Shown here one piece after another: positions 10,017-19,128 of a stretch of 64,000 nucleotides of DNA (position 1 is the first letter of the stretch; each line of letters begins with the position of its first letter). The notes beneath the pieces are model-generated. The model was not told where the DNA came from and ran no database searches. It worked only from the letters and a program-made list of their open reading frames with translations. This DNA is from Streptomyces zhihengii. Its GTDB lineage: Bacteria; Actinomycetota; Actinomycetes; Streptomycetales; Streptomycetaceae. The stretch is taken from contig NZ_JAFEJA010000001.1 in assembly GCF_016919245.1 (NCBI RefSeq), positions 4,975,501 to 5,039,500 of the forward strand, written 5' to 3'. A program made the translations under genes and the position numbers.

Positions 10017-10180
10017 GGTGCGTGTCCAGCCTCGTCGGATCGGCGGTGTCGAGCGGCAGTGTCGACACCGTCATGCTATCCAGCCCGCCCGCCGGGCGCC
10101 CGGGGGTCGGGAGAAGGGTGTGACGGCCGCTACACCCCTTGTCGGAACATACGGGGGACGGGGCCACCTGCCTCGGCGGA

Positions 10181-10195
10181 TACCCTGAAGGGGTG
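10181..10195 (+). promoter_or_regulatory. Possible leaderless promoter of purK
   Basis: TACCCT (10181-10186) fits a TAnnnT -10 box, and the purK GTG begins 7 bp later at 10193. A transcript starting at or near the GTG would be leaderless. GAAGGG directly abuts the GTG and is too close to act as a normal ribosome site. Confidence 0.4.
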
Positions 10196-11332
10196 ACGTT
10201 CCCCGTAGTCGGCATGGTCGGTGGCGGTCAGCTCGCCCGTATGACCCACGAGGCGGGCATCCCCCTCGGCCTGAAATTCAAGCTCCTCAGCGACACCCCG
10301 CAGGACTCCGCGGCCCAGGTCGTCGGTGATGTCGTCATCGGCGACTACCGCGACCTGGAGACGCTGCGCGCGTTCGCCCGCGGCTGTGACGTGATCACCT
10401 TCGACCACGAGCACGTGCCGTACGAGCACCTGCGCGCCCTGGAGGCCGACGGCATCGCCGTCCGGCCCGGTCCCGAGGCCCTCGTGCACGCCCAGAACAA
10501 GGGTGTGATGCGCGAGAAGCTCGTGGAGATCGGCGCGCCCTGCCCCCGGCACCGCATCGTGTCCGACCCGGCGGACGCCGCCGCGTTCGCCGAGGAGGTC
10601 GGGGGCTTCCCCGTCATCCTCAAGACGGTGCAGGGCGGCTACGACGGCAAGGGCGTGTGGTTCGTCCGCTCCCAGGAGGACGCCGAGGCCCCGTTCAAGG
10701 CGGGCGTGGCCGTCCTCGCGGAGGAGAAGGTCGACTTCGTGCGCGAGCTCGCCGCGAACATCGTCCGCTCCCCGCACGGCCAGGCCGTCGCCTACCCGGT
10801 CGTGGAGTCGCAGCAGGTCGACGGCGTGTGCGACACCGTGATCGCCCCCGCGCCCGGCCTCTCGGACGAGCTCGCCGGGCAGGCGCAGGAGCTCGCGCTG
10901 CGGATCGCCAAGGAGCTCGGCGTCGTCGGCCACCTCGCCGTCGAGCTGTTCGAGACCCGCGACGGCCGGATCCTCGTCAACGAACTCGCGATGCGCCCCC
11001 ACAACTCCGGCCACTGGACCCAGGACGGCGCGGTCACCTCGCAGTTCGCCAACCACGTCCGCGCCGTGCTCGACCTCCCGCTCGGCGACCCCCGCCCGCG
11101 GGCCCCGTGGACGGTGATGTGCAATGTCCTCGGCGGCGACTACCCCGACATGTACTCGGCGTACCTGCACTGCATGGCCGGGGACCCGCAGCTCAAGATC
11201 CACATGTACGGCAAGGACGTGAAGCCCGGCCGCAAGGTCGGTCACGTCAACACCTACGGCGACGACCTCGACGACGTGCTGGAGCGCGCCCGTCACGCCG
11301 CCGGCTACCTGCGAGGAACGATCACCGAATGA
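10193..11332 (+). CDS. purK: 5-(carboxyamino)imidazole ribonucleotide synthase PurK
   Basis: 379 residues from the GTG at 10193. ATP-grasp enzyme of purine synthesis that makes N5-CAIR from AIR, bicarbonate and ATP. The N-terminal [12 protein letters not shown] glycine loop, the ATP-grasp lysine region [24 protein letters not shown], and the metal-binding [13 protein letters not shown] are all diagnostic. A frame extension to 10139 lacks homology-like sequence and is rejected. The stop overlaps the purE start (ATGA), so the two are translationally coupled, as expected because PurE consumes the unstable product of PurK. Confidence 0.95.
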   Translation: MTFPVVGMVGGGQLARMTHEAGIPLGLKFKLLSDTPQDSAAQVVGDVVIGDYRDLETLRAFARGCDVITFDHEHVPYEHLRALEADGIAVRPGPEALVHAQNKGVMREKLVEIGAPCPRHRIVSDPADAAAFAEEVGGFPVILKTVQGGYDGKGVWFVRSQEDAEAPFKAGVAVLAEEKVDFVRELAANIVRSPHGQAVAYPVVESQQVDGVCDTVIAPAPGLSDELAGQAQELALRIAKELGVVGHLAVELFETRDGRILVNELAMRPHNSGHWTQDGAVTSQFANHVRAVLDLPLGDPRPRAPWTVMCNVLGGDYPDMYSAYLHCMAGDPQLKIHMYGKDVKPGRKVGHVNTYGDDLDDVLERARHAAGYLRGTITE

Positions 11333-11865
11333 GCGCTGTCGTCGGCATTGTCATGGGCTCGGACTCCGACTGGCCCGTCATGGAGCTCGCCGCGCAGGCC
11401 TTGGACGAGTTCGAGATCGCCTACGAGGTCGACGTCGTCTCCGCCCACCGCATGCCGCGCGAGATGATCGCGTACGGCGAGCGGGCCGCGGACCGCGGGC
11501 TCAAGGCGATCATCGCCGGCGCCGGGGGAGCCGCCCACCTCCCGGGCATGCTCGCCTCCGTCACCCCGCTGCCGGTGATCGGCGTCCCCGTCCCGCTGAA
11601 GTACCTGGACGGCATGGACTCGCTGCTGTCCATCGTGCAGATGCCCGCCGGGGTGCCGGTCGCCACCGTCTCGGTCGGCGGCGCGCGCAACGCGGGCCTG
11701 CTCGCGGCCCGGATCCTCGCCGCCCACGACGAGGAGCTGCTCGGGCGGATGCGCGACTTCCAGCAGGAGCTGAACGACCAGGCCACCGAGAAGGGCAAGC
11801 GGCTGCGGGCCAAGGTTCAGGGCGCGGAGTCCTTCGGCTTCGGCAAGCAGGGCACCGGGAAGTAA
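11329..11865 (+). CDS. purE: N5-carboxyaminoimidazole ribonucleotide mutase PurE
   Basis: 178 residues. Class I PurE rearranges N5-CAIR to CAIR. Seen are the phosphate-binding MGSDSDW (Ser11, Asp12), the catalytic SAHRMP (His40), and the [11 protein letters not shown] and GVPVP loops. The C-terminal 25 residues are charged and extra to the core. It starts in the last codons of purK (ATGA overlap at 11329-11332) and is followed after 6 bp by the dipeptidase gene, so purK-purE-dipeptidase likely form one operon. Confidence 0.96.
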   Translation: MSAVVGIVMGSDSDWPVMELAAQALDEFEIAYEVDVVSAHRMPREMIAYGERAADRGLKAIIAGAGGAAHLPGMLASVTPLPVIGVPVPLKYLDGMDSLLSIVQMPAGVPVATVSVGGARNAGLLAARILAAHDEELLGRMRDFQQELNDQATEKGKRLRAKVQGAESFGFGKQGTGK

Positions 11866-11871
11866 CCCCGA

Positions 11872-13092
11872 ATGACTTCCCCCACCCAGCCCACGCCTGC
11901 CGCCTCCGGCCATCTCGGCCGGGCGCGCGAACTGCTCGCCGCCCACCCGGTCGTCGACGGCCACAACGACCTGCCCTGGGCGCTGCGCCAGCACGTCCGC
12001 TACGACCTGGACCGCCTGGACATCGCGGACGACCAGCGGGGCCGGCTGCACACCGACATCCCCCGGCTGCGCGCCGGAGGCGTCGGCGCGCAGTTCTGGT
12101 CCGTCTACGTGCGCAGCGACCTGGCGGGCGACGACGCGGTCAGCGCCACCCTGGAGCAGATCGACGTCGTCGGGCAGCTGCTCACCCGCTACCCGGCCGA
12201 TCTGGCGCGGGCGCTGAGCGCCGAGGACATGGAGATCGCCCGCGCCGAGGGCCGGATCGCCTCCCTGATGGGCGCCGAGGGCGGGCACTCCATCAACAAC
12301 TCGCTGGCCACCCTGCGGGCGCTGTACGCGCTGGGCGTGCGCTACATGACGCTCACCCACAACGACAACATCGCCTGGGCGGACTCGGCGACGGACGAGC
12401 CCGGCGTCGGCGGCCTCTCCGCGTTCGGCCACGAGGTCGTGCGCGAGATGAACCGTGTCGGCATGCTCGTCGACCTCTCGCACGTCGCCGCGTCGACGAT
12501 GCGCCACGCGCTCGCCACCTCGGCCGCGCCGGTGATCTTCTCGCACTCCTCCGCGCGGGCCGTCTGCGACCACCCGCGCAACGTCCCCGACGACGTGCTG
12601 GCGCTGCTGCCCGCGAACGGCGGCGTGGCGATGGCCACCTTCGTGCCGAAGTTCATCCTCCCCGCGGCCGTCGACTGGACCCATGCCGCCGACGACAACA
12701 TGCGCGCCCACGGCCTGCACCACCTGGACACCACGGCCCGGGCGATGAAGATCCACGAGGAGTTCGAGGCGGCGAACCCGCGGCCGGTCGCGACGGCCGC
12801 CACGGTCGCCGACCACCTCGACCACATGCGGGAGGTCGCCGGCGTCGACCACATCGGCATCGGAGGCGACTACGACGGGACCGCCTTCACCCCGTCCGGC
12901 CTCGACGACGTCGCCGGCTACCCGAACCTCGTCGCCGAACTCCTCCACCGCGGCTGGTCGGACGCCGACCTGGCCAAACTGACCTGGCAGAACGCGGTCC
13001 GCGCCCTGCGCGCGGCGGAGGACGTCGCCCGCGACCTCCAGGAGACCCGCGGCCCCTCGAACGCGACGATCGACCAACTCGACGCGTCCTGA
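11872..13092 (+). CDS. Membrane (renal) dipeptidase family, M19
   Basis: 406 residues. Zinc-dependent amidohydrolase-fold dipeptidase. All expected ligands are present: His31 and Asp33 (DGHND), the bridging Glu136 (GAEGGHS), His204 (DLSH), His225 with Arg229 (SHSSAR), and Asp333 (GGDYDG). There is no signal peptide, so it is probably cytoplasmic. By context it corresponds to S. coelicolor Sco3058, which (recall) is a characterised homologue of human renal dipeptidase acting on L-L and L-D dipeptides. It lies 6 bp after purE. A diverged paralogue follows 642 bp downstream. Confidence 0.94.
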   Translation: MTSPTQPTPAASGHLGRARELLAAHPVVDGHNDLPWALRQHVRYDLDRLDIADDQRGRLHTDIPRLRAGGVGAQFWSVYVRSDLAGDDAVSATLEQIDVVGQLLTRYPADLARALSAEDMEIARAEGRIASLMGAEGGHSINNSLATLRALYALGVRYMTLTHNDNIAWADSATDEPGVGGLSAFGHEVVREMNRVGMLVDLSHVAASTMRHALATSAAPVIFSHSSARAVCDHPRNVPDDVLALLPANGGVAMATFVPKFILPAAVDWTHAADDNMRAHGLHHLDTTARAMKIHEEFEAANPRPVATAATVADHLDHMREVAGVDHIGIGGDYDGTAFTPSGLDDVAGYPNLVAELLHRGWSDADLAKLTWQNAVRALRAAEDVARDLQETRGPSNATIDQLDAS

Positions 13093-13734
13093 CCCCCCGC
13101 CGGGGGTGTGTGCCCTGCGTTCGTGGCCCCGTCGGCCGGCCGACGGGGCCACGGTGCGTCCGCGGGGGGCCAGGCGGGGGCGGGGTCGCCACCCGCCCCG
13201 GGCCCGGGTGCCCGTGCTGCGCCGGGGTTGTGCGGTACGCCCCGCACGGAGGTTTCCGCCCACGGGGCACGAGCGGTCGCGCCCGTGGGGCGCACCGCCC
13301 CGGGCCGGTCGGGGTGCCGGCCCGGGGCTCGCGCGGGCCGCGCCCACGGCCCGTGGGCCACACGCCTGCGGCGCGGGCGGGCATGTCCCGGCCCGGGGCG
13401 CCCGTGCTGCGACGGGGCCCGTCGTGCCCGGCGTCTGCGGCACGCCCCCTTCCGGGAGTGTCCGCTCGAGGACTCCGGGCGGGGGGCAGTCCCGCCACGG
13501 GGCAGGCAGCCCCGCACCTGGGGGACCCCGGGCCCGACGCGGGGGCGTCCCGCCCGGCGCGCGGGCGGCGCGCCGAAGGCCGGGGCCACCTGTCCGGGCC
13601 GCTCACGCGGGCTCCGCCCGCGTACCCCCGAACGCTCCTTCCGCCGCGACCCGCCCCGGCCCCCGTGCCACGGTTGGCGTACGGCCTGCCGTGCCGCGGC
13701 GGGCCCACGCCAAGGCAGCGACCGGAGCACCCTC
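13093..13734. other. GC-rich spacer between the two dipeptidase paralogues
   Basis: 642 bp. It starts with a perfect palindrome, then very GC-rich sequence in which all frames stay open for long stretches. I see no frame with a ribosome site or a recognisable product. The last 60-100 bp should hold the promoter or ribosome site of the second paralogue. Confidence 0.55.
13122..13153 (+). terminator. Perfect 32-bp palindrome after the dipeptidase gene
   Basis: Two perfect 16-bp arms with no spacer (CGTGGCCCCGTCGGCC and its complement), 29 bp after the dipeptidase stop. Likely terminator of the purK-purE-dipeptidase operon. Confidence 0.8.
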
Positions 13735-14865
13735 ATGGCAGAACCGCAGGACGTCACGTCCTTCACCACCGCCGATCTGCGCGCCCTCGAAGCGATCGAG
13801 ACCCTCGGCGGGGCGGACGGCGCCGCCGGCCCGGGACAGCCCGCCGCGACCTCGGACGCCGGCGCTCCCGTCCCCGGCGCTCCCGTCCCCGGCGACGTGC
13901 CGGACTCCCTCGCCCGTGCCGAGGCCCTGCTGCGCACCCACCCCGTGGTGGACGGACACAGCGGGCTGGCCCCCGTCCTGCGGAGCATGCACTTCCACGA
14001 CCTCGAAGCGGGCGAGAGCCTGCTGGAGACCGACGTCCCCCGGCTGCGGCGCGGCCGGGTCGGCGCGCAGTTCTGGTCCCTGCACCCGCCGGCCGGCGGG
14101 GAGGCCGGCCTCGCGGGGGTCCTCGAACTGCTGGACCTCGTCCGGACGACGACGGTCGCCACCCCGGAGGGCCTGCTCCTCGCGACGGCCGCCGACGACC
14201 TCGTCGACGCACGCAACCGCGGCCGCACCGCCGTGCTGCTCGGCCCCGTCCCGGGCCCGGTGCTCGGCGACTCGCTCGCCGCGCTGCGGGCCCTGCACGC
14301 CCTCGGCGTGCGCAGCGTGACCCTGGCGGGCACCCGCTGGGCGGGGGAGCGGGGCCTGACGCCGCTCGGCCACGAGATGATCCGCGAGATGAACCGGCTG
14401 GGCGTCGTGGCGGACCTCTCGGGCAGCTCGCCCGAGACCGTCCGGCGGGTGCTTGCCGTCAGCCGGGTCCCCGCGTTCGTCTCCCACCCGCCGCAGCCGC
14501 TCCCGGACGACCTCCTGCGCGCCCTGCGCGCGGCCGGCGGCGTCTGCACGGTGCCCTGCACCCCCGGCACCCCCGCGCAGACCGCCGACGCGCTCGAACA
14601 CGTCCGCGAGGTGGCCGGGCCCGAGACCGTGGCGCTGACCGGCGCCTACGACACCGGTCTCCCGCACGCCCTCGGTCTGGCCGACGTCTCCTGCTTCCCC
14701 CGCCTGATCGCCCATCTTCTGGAGCGCGGCTGGCCCGAGGCCGATGTGACGGCGCTGACCTGGTCGAACGTGATGAGGGTGCTGCGCGAGGCGGAGTTCG
14801 CCGCCCGCGCGGCGGCGACGCGCGAGGCGCCGTCACGCGCCACCCTCGACACCCTGGGATCCTGA
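13735..14865 (+). CDS. Degenerate dipeptidase paralogue, predicted pseudoenzyme
   Basis: 376 residues. It aligns along its length with the upstream M19 dipeptidase (shared: HPVVDGH, DVPRLRRGRVGAQFWS, LGHEMIREMNRLGVVADLS, LTWSNVMRVLREAEF). Most metal ligands are gone: HND has become His75-Ser-Gly77, the bridging Glu is Val172 (GPVPGP), the DLSH histidine is Gly230, the substrate arginine after SH251 is Pro255, and GGDYDG has become TGAYDT. A segment of about 45 residues before the last ligand is also deleted. Some 60 extra N-terminal residues are Ala/Pro/Gly-rich. The frame is intact and ends normally, so it seems maintained. It probably binds a ligand or partner rather than hydrolysing peptides. 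Start ATG at 13735. Confidence 0.82.
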   Translation: MAEPQDVTSFTTADLRALEAIETLGGADGAAGPGQPAATSDAGAPVPGAPVPGDVPDSLARAEALLRTHPVVDGHSGLAPVLRSMHFHDLEAGESLLETDVPRLRRGRVGAQFWSLHPPAGGEAGLAGVLELLDLVRTTTVATPEGLLLATAADDLVDARNRGRTAVLLGPVPGPVLGDSLAALRALHALGVRSVTLAGTRWAGERGLTPLGHEMIREMNRLGVVADLSGSSPETVRRVLAVSRVPAFVSHPPQPLPDDLLRALRAAGGVCTVPCTPGTPAQTADALEHVREVAGPETVALTGAYDTGLPHALGLADVSCFPRLIAHLLERGWPEADVTALTWSNVMRVLREAEFAARAAATREAPSRATLDTLGS

Positions 14866-14918
14866 CCGGCCGGAGCCCGCACCCCCGCCGGACCCCGGCC
14901 CGCTCCGCCCCGCCGCTC

Positions 14919-15278
14919 TCAGCAGGCGCAGAGGCAGAACGGATGCCCCGCCGGGTCGGCGTAGACCCGGAAGCTGCGCGACCGGTCGTCCGTCTCCAGC
15001 GCGGTGGCGCCGATGGCCAGCACCTGCTTCTCGGCGGCGTCCAGATCGTCCACCGTCACATCCAAGTGGAACTGCTGCGACTCCTTCGCCGACGGCCACT
15101 TCGGCGGCTCGAACCCGGGCGCCGCCTGGAACGCGAGCGGCGCGGCGCCGCCCTTGAGGTCGACCCAGCCGCTGCCGTCGTCCTCGATCTCGCCGCCGAG
15201 CAGCTCCGCGTAGAAACGCGCGAGCGCGACGGGGTCGGGACAGTCCAGTACGACGGCTCCCAGCTTGGCGATGCTCAT
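14919..15278 (-). CDS. VOC (glyoxalase/bleomycin-resistance) family protein
   Basis: 119 residues, one vicinal-oxygen-chelate module. The N-terminus KLGAVVLDCPDPVALARFYAELLGG is the family's first beta-alpha-beta unit, FHLDVTVDDLDAA begins the second, and YADPAGHPFCLC is the usual last strand. Such small VOC proteins include antibiotic-sequestering proteins and unknown dioxygenase-like enzymes; substrate cannot be assigned. It is divergent from the CGNR-type regulator 113 bp away, which is therefore its probable regulator. The ATG follows AGGAGGAG (good ribosome site at 15284-15291 on the minus strand). Confidence 0.85.
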   Translation of the reverse strand: MSIAKLGAVVLDCPDPVALARFYAELLGGEIEDDGSGWVDLKGGAAPLAFQAAPGFEPPKWPSAKESQQFHLDVTVDDLDAAEKQVLAIGATALETDDRSRSFRVYADPAGHPFCLCAC

Positions 15279-15322
15279 GCCTGCTCCTCCTGTGTCACCG
15301 GACGGTTCACTTGGTGCACGGC

Positions 15323-15353
15323 GTTACCGGTAGAAGGCTCCAACCGGTTACCG
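15323..15353. promoter_or_regulatory. Repeated GTTACCG motif between the VOC and CGNR genes
   Basis: GTTACCG occurs at 15323-15329 and 15347-15353, 24 bp apart, inside a partly palindromic stretch (AACCGGTT at 15342-15349). Position in the divergent promoter region suggests an operator for the adjacent regulator. Confidence 0.4.
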
Positions 15354-15391
15354 TTACTGCATGGTCCCGTAAAGGAGGTAACGTCGCAACC

Positions 15392-15889
15392 ATGAACGAC
15401 AGGGCATCCGCGCCCGGAGGGCTCGCGCTGATCGAGGCGCTGGTGAACACGCTGGACGTCGAATCCGGCGCGGACAGCCTCGGCACGCCGGAGAACCGGG
15501 AGCGCTTCGCCCTCGCGGAGCGGGACGTCGACGCGGCCCGCGCCCTGCGCGAGGCGCTGCGCGGAGCGTGCCTCGCCCACGCCGGACACGGCACGTCCGG
15601 CGCCCTGGACACCCTGCTCGCGGACGCCCCGCTGCGGGTCTCGGTCGCCGCGGACGGCACCGCCGCCCTGTGCGCCGCCGGTCCGGACGGCCTGCTCGGC
15701 AGGGTCGCCCTGGCGATCGCGGCCGGGGCGGCCGACGGCACCTGGGCACGCCTCAAGGCGTGCGAGGCGGAGGACTGCCGGTGGGCGTACTACGACCGCA
15801 GCCCGGCGGGCCGCCGCCGCTGGTGCTCGATGTCCGTCTGCGGCGCCCGCGCCAAGATGCGCACCTACCGCGCCCGCCGCGACACCTGA
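15392..15889 (+). CDS. CGNR zinc-finger (ABATE-domain) putative regulator
   Basis: 165 residues. The C-terminal zinc finger has the arrangement CEAEDC...CSMSVCGARAKMRTYR, matching the CGNR finger (here CGAR) of stress-antifungal/ABATE proteins thought to bind DNA. The N-terminal part (LALIEALVNTLDVESGAD and REALRGACLAH) is the helical ligand-binding half of the ABATE domain. The ATG at 15392 follows AAAGGAGGT 12 bp upstream; the longer frame from 15311 has no such site. Divergent from the VOC gene, which it probably controls together with itself. Confidence 0.82.
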   Translation: MNDRASAPGGLALIEALVNTLDVESGADSLGTPENRERFALAERDVDAARALREALRGACLAHAGHGTSGALDTLLADAPLRVSVAADGTAALCAAGPDGLLGRVALAIAAGAADGTWARLKACEAEDCRWAYYDRSPAGRRRWCSMSVCGARAKMRTYRARRDT

Positions 15890-15911
15890 ACCCGCCCGCC
15901 CCGCCGCGACC

Positions 15912-15953
15912 TCCCTGAACCCGCTCCCCTGAACCCGCTCCCCTGAACTCGCC
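15912..15953. repeat. 14-bp tandem repeat, three copies
   Basis: Three copies of CCTGAACCCGCTCC at 14-bp period, just after the CGNR gene. They are followed at about 15985-16090 by degenerate short GACGCACCG repeats. No coding signal. Confidence 0.65.
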
Positions 15954-16091
15954 CGCCGCGCCCAAGCGAGGAGCGAGCACCGCCGGAAGCACCGGCGCCC
16001 GACGCACCGACGCACCGACGCGCCGACGCACCGGCGTCCGACGCGCCGAAGCGCCGAAGCGCCCACGCACCGGGCACCGGCGCCCCACGCA

Positions 16092-16136
16092 CCGGTGCCC
16101 GGGGCGCCCGCGGTGTGCGGGCGCCCCGGGCACCGG
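16092..16136 (-). terminator. Perfect hairpin terminator after the UDP-glucose dehydrogenase gene
   Basis: Perfect 20-bp arms (16092-16111, 16117-16136) with a 5-nt loop, 16 bp past the stop of the minus-strand dehydrogenase gene. Confidence 0.85.
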
Positions 16137-16152
16137 GACGGAGGGGGAGCGG

Positions 16153-17490
16153 TCAGGCCACCGGGCGGCCCATCGCGCGGTAGGTCCAGCCCGCCGAGCG
16201 CCACACCTGCGGGTCCAGCGCGTTCCGGCCGTCGAGCACGATGCGCTCGGACGCCACCTCGCCCAGCACCTCGGGGTCCAGCTCCCGGAACTCGCGCCAC
16301 TCGGTCAGGTGCAGCACCACGTCCGCGCCGCGCACGGCCTCCAGTGCCGAGTCCGCGTAGGCCAGCGTCGGGAAGAGCCGGCGGGCGTTCTCCATGCCCT
16401 TGGGGTCGTAGACCGTGACCTGGCCGCCCTGGAGCTGTATCTGGCCGGCCACGTTGAGGGCCGGCGAGTCGCGGACGTCGTCCGAGTCCGGCTTGAACGT
16501 CGCGCCGAGCACCGCCACCCGCTTGCCGAGGAACGAGCCGCCGCCCACGGCCTCCCGCGCCAGCTCGACCATGTGACCGCGGCGCCGCATGTTGATGGAG
16601 TCGACCTCGCGCAGGAACGTCAGCGCCTGGTCCGCGCCCAGCTCACCGGCCCGGGCCATGAACGCCCGGATGTCCTTCGGCAGGCAGCCGCCGCCGAAGC
16701 CGACGCCCGCGCGCAGGAAGCGCCGCCCGATCCGCTCGTCGTGGCCGATCGCCTCGGCCAGCTTCACCACGTCGCCGCCGGCCGCCTCGCAGACCTCGGC
16801 CATGGCGTTGATGAACGAGATCTTCGTCGCGAGGAAGGAGTTCGCCGCCGTCTTCACCAGCTCGGCCGTCGGGAAGTCCGTCACCACGAACGGCGACCCC
16901 TCCCCGACGGGGGTGGCGTACACCTCGCGGAGCACCTTCTCCGCGTGCGCGCTGCCGACGCCGACGACGATCCGGTCCGGGTGGAGGGTGTCCTCGACGG
17001 CGAAGCCCTCGCGGAGGAACTCCGGGTTCCAGGCGAGCTCCACGTCGCCAGGGGCCTGCTCGGCGAGCAGCCGGGCGAGCCGCTCCGCGCTGCCGACCGG
17101 CACGGTCGACTTGCCGACGACCAGTGCCTGGCCCGCCAGGTGCGGGGCGAGCGAGGCGAAGGCGGAGTCCACGTAACTCATGTCACACGCGTACTCGCCG
17201 TGCTTCTGCGGAGTGTTCACGCACACGAAGTGGACGTCGCCGAACGCGCCGACCTCCTCCCAGGAGGTCGTGAACCGCAGCCGCCCGGTGGACCCCTCGA
17301 TGCCCGCGACGTGCCGGCGCAGCAGGTCCTCCAGGCCGGGCTCGTACATCGGCACCCGGCCCGTGGACAGCAGCTCGATCTTCTCGGGCACGATGTCGAG
17401 GCCGAGCACCTCGAAGCCGAGTTCCGCCATGGCCGCGGCGTGGGTCGCACCGAGGTAGCCGGTGCCGATCACGGTGATCTTGAGGGCCAT
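16153..17490 (-). CDS. UDP-glucose/GDP-mannose 6-dehydrogenase
   Basis: 445 residues from the ATG at 17490. NAD-dependent four-electron oxidation of a nucleotide sugar to the uronate. N-terminal Rossmann motif VIGTGYLGATHA, the central helix with TAELVKTAANSFLATKISF, the catalytic cysteine in GFGGGCLPKDIRAF, and the C-terminal NDP-binding domain with VLGATFKPDSDDVRDSP are all intact. The length is normal for UDP-glucose dehydrogenase (about 440). The product would feed uronic-acid-containing wall or exopolysaccharide, in keeping with the envelope genes downstream. UDP-glucose is the likelier substrate, but specificity cannot be read from sequence. Confidence 0.93.
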   Translation of the reverse strand: MALKITVIGTGYLGATHAAAMAELGFEVLGLDIVPEKIELLSTGRVPMYEPGLEDLLRRHVAGIEGSTGRLRFTTSWEEVGAFGDVHFVCVNTPQKHGEYACDMSYVDSAFASLAPHLAGQALVVGKSTVPVGSAERLARLLAEQAPGDVELAWNPEFLREGFAVEDTLHPDRIVVGVGSAHAEKVLREVYATPVGEGSPFVVTDFPTAELVKTAANSFLATKISFINAMAEVCEAAGGDVVKLAEAIGHDERIGRRFLRAGVGFGGGCLPKDIRAFMARAGELGADQALTFLREVDSINMRRRGHMVELAREAVGGGSFLGKRVAVLGATFKPDSDDVRDSPALNVAGQIQLQGGQVTVYDPKGMENARRLFPTLAYADSALEAVRGADVVLHLTEWREFRELDPEVLGEVASERIVLDGRNALDPQVWRSAGWTYRAMGRPVA

Positions 17491-17644
17491 GCGTGCTCCA
17501 GTACTGATGCGCGGGCGAAGGTGCGCGCCCGAGCATATCCGCGCCCGCTCCGCGGTCGAATCCGGCCGTCTCGCGGGTACGGATCCACCTGTCGTCAAGC
17601 TCACGTATGCCGGGCGCCGGGCGCCCGTCTAAAATTGGGTTACT

Positions 17645-17657
17645 TAACGGTAGTTAG
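17645..17657. promoter_or_regulatory. Inverted repeat upstream of the acyl-CoA dehydrogenase gene
   Basis: TTAAC-GGTA-GTTAG near-palindrome, 25 bp before the start codon and in an AT-richer patch (about 17630-17665). A candidate operator for a fatty-acid-responsive TetR/GntR-type repressor; none is encoded beside it. Confidence 0.35.
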
Positions 17658-17681
17658 CATCAGCTTGGGGAGTGAGAGACC

Positions 17682-18854
17682 TTGGCAGGATCGGCCGACT
17701 TCGATCTGTACCGCCCGTCCGAAGAGCACGACATGCTCCGCGAGACGGTCCGCTCCCTGACCGAGGCGAAGATCGCACCCTTCGCCGCGGCGGTGGACGA
17801 GGAGGCCCGTTTCCCGCAGGAGGCGCTCGACGCCCTCGTCGCCTCCGACCTGCACGCCGTGCACGTCCCGGAGTCCTACGGCGGCGCCGGCGCCGACGCG
17901 CTCGCCACCGTCATCGTGATCGAGGAGGTCGCCCGCGCCTGCGTGTCCTCCTCCCTGATCCCCGCGGTCAACAAGCTCGGCTCCCTCCCGGTGATCCTCT
18001 CCGGCTCCGAGGAGCTGAAGAAGAAGTACCTGGGCCCGCTCGCCAAGGGCGACGCGATGTTCTCGTACTGCCTCTCCGAGCCGGACGCCGGCTCGGACGC
18101 GGCGGGCATGAAGACCCGCGCGGTGCGCGACGGCGACTTCTGGGTGCTCAACGGCGTGAAGCGCTGGATCACCAACGCCGGAGTCTCCGACTTTTACACG
18201 GTGATGGCCGTCACCGACCCGGAGAAGCGCTCCAAGGGCATCAGCGCCTTCGTGGTCGAGAAGTCCGACGAGGGCGTCTCCTTCGGCGCCCCGGAGAAGA
18301 AGCTCGGCATCAAGGGCTCCCCGACCCGCGAGGTCTACCTCGACAACGTCCGCATCCCCGCCGACCGCATGATCGGCGCGGAGGGCACGGGCTTCGCCAC
18401 CGCGATGAAGACCCTGGACCACACCCGCATCACCATCGCCGCCCAGGCCCTCGGTGTCGCGCAGGGCGCCCTCGACTACGCCAAGGGCTACGTCCAGGAG
18501 CGCAAGCAGTTCGGCAAGCCGATCGCCGACTTCCAGGGCATCCAGTTCATGCTCGCGGACATGGCCATGAAGATCGAGGCCGCCCGCCAGCTCACCTACG
18601 CGGCCGCCGCGAAGTCCGAGCGCGTCGCCGCCGGAGGTGCAGAAGGGGACCTCACCTTCCAGGGCGCCGCGGCCAAGTGCTTCGCCTCCGACGTCGCGAT
18701 GGAGGTCACCACCGACGCCGTCCAGCTTCTCGGCGGCTACGGCTACACCCGCGACTACCCGGTCGAGCGCATGATGCGCGACGCCAAGATCACCCAGATC
18801 TACGAGGGCACCAACCAGGTCCAGCGCATCGTGATGGCGCGCAACCTTCCGTAG
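17682..18854 (+). CDS. Acyl-CoA dehydrogenase
   Basis: 390 residues, FAD-dependent alpha,beta-desaturation of acyl-CoA. Seen: YCLSEPDAGSDAAGM (acyl/FAD-binding signature), RWITNAG, and QLLGGYGYTRDYPVERMMRD. The C-terminal catalytic glutamate is Glu375 in IYEGTNQVQRI, at the position used by short/medium-chain enzymes. The start is a TTG (MAGSADF) preceded by GGGGAGTGAG; no in-frame ATG or GTG fits better. It corresponds in context to fadE25 of M. tuberculosis (recall), also near purE/purK. Divergent from the UDP-glucose dehydrogenase gene. Confidence 0.93.
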   Translation: MAGSADFDLYRPSEEHDMLRETVRSLTEAKIAPFAAAVDEEARFPQEALDALVASDLHAVHVPESYGGAGADALATVIVIEEVARACVSSSLIPAVNKLGSLPVILSGSEELKKKYLGPLAKGDAMFSYCLSEPDAGSDAAGMKTRAVRDGDFWVLNGVKRWITNAGVSDFYTVMAVTDPEKRSKGISAFVVEKSDEGVSFGAPEKKLGIKGSPTREVYLDNVRIPADRMIGAEGTGFATAMKTLDHTRITIAAQALGVAQGALDYAKGYVQERKQFGKPIADFQGIQFMLADMAMKIEAARQLTYAAAAKSERVAAGGAEGDLTFQGAAAKCFASDVAMEVTTDAVQLLGGYGYTRDYPVERMMRDAKITQIYEGTNQVQRIVMARNLP

Positions 18855-18884
18855 CCCTGGTCTTCGCACCGCGGGGAAGCCCCG

Positions 18885-18914
18885 CGCGGCCCCCGGCACC
18901 TGCCGGGGGCCGCG
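18885..18914 (+). terminator. Hairpin terminator after the acyl-CoA dehydrogenase gene
   Basis: Perfect 14-bp arms CGCGGCCCCCGGCA/TGCCGGGGGCCGCG around CC, 31 bp after the stop. Confidence 0.8.
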
Positions 18915-19128
18915 TGCGTGGTGCGTCCACGCGGGCCGCCCCGGACGGAGCGCCCGCCGTGCCGGGCGTCATGACCCGAGTCGCCGGGAGTGTCCGCCCC
19001 CTGCTGTGGATGGGACGGATGGGGCCTGCGTGGCGCCATTGACGCGCGTAGCGAAGACCGCTTCAGTGGTCGGACGCCGACCGGCGTGAACGGTCCTGTC
19101 GCCCCAACTCCCGTACCACGGAGGCTCC

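Noticed and set aside
13735..14865. Calling the second dipeptidase a pseudogene
   Set aside because: No frameshift or premature stop, and conserved structural positions are kept; described instead as an intact predicted pseudoenzyme.
13110..15395. 761-codon frame overlapping the second dipeptidase
   Set aside because: Low-complexity Arg/Pro/Gly composition in the wrong frame; the dipeptidase homology is in another frame.
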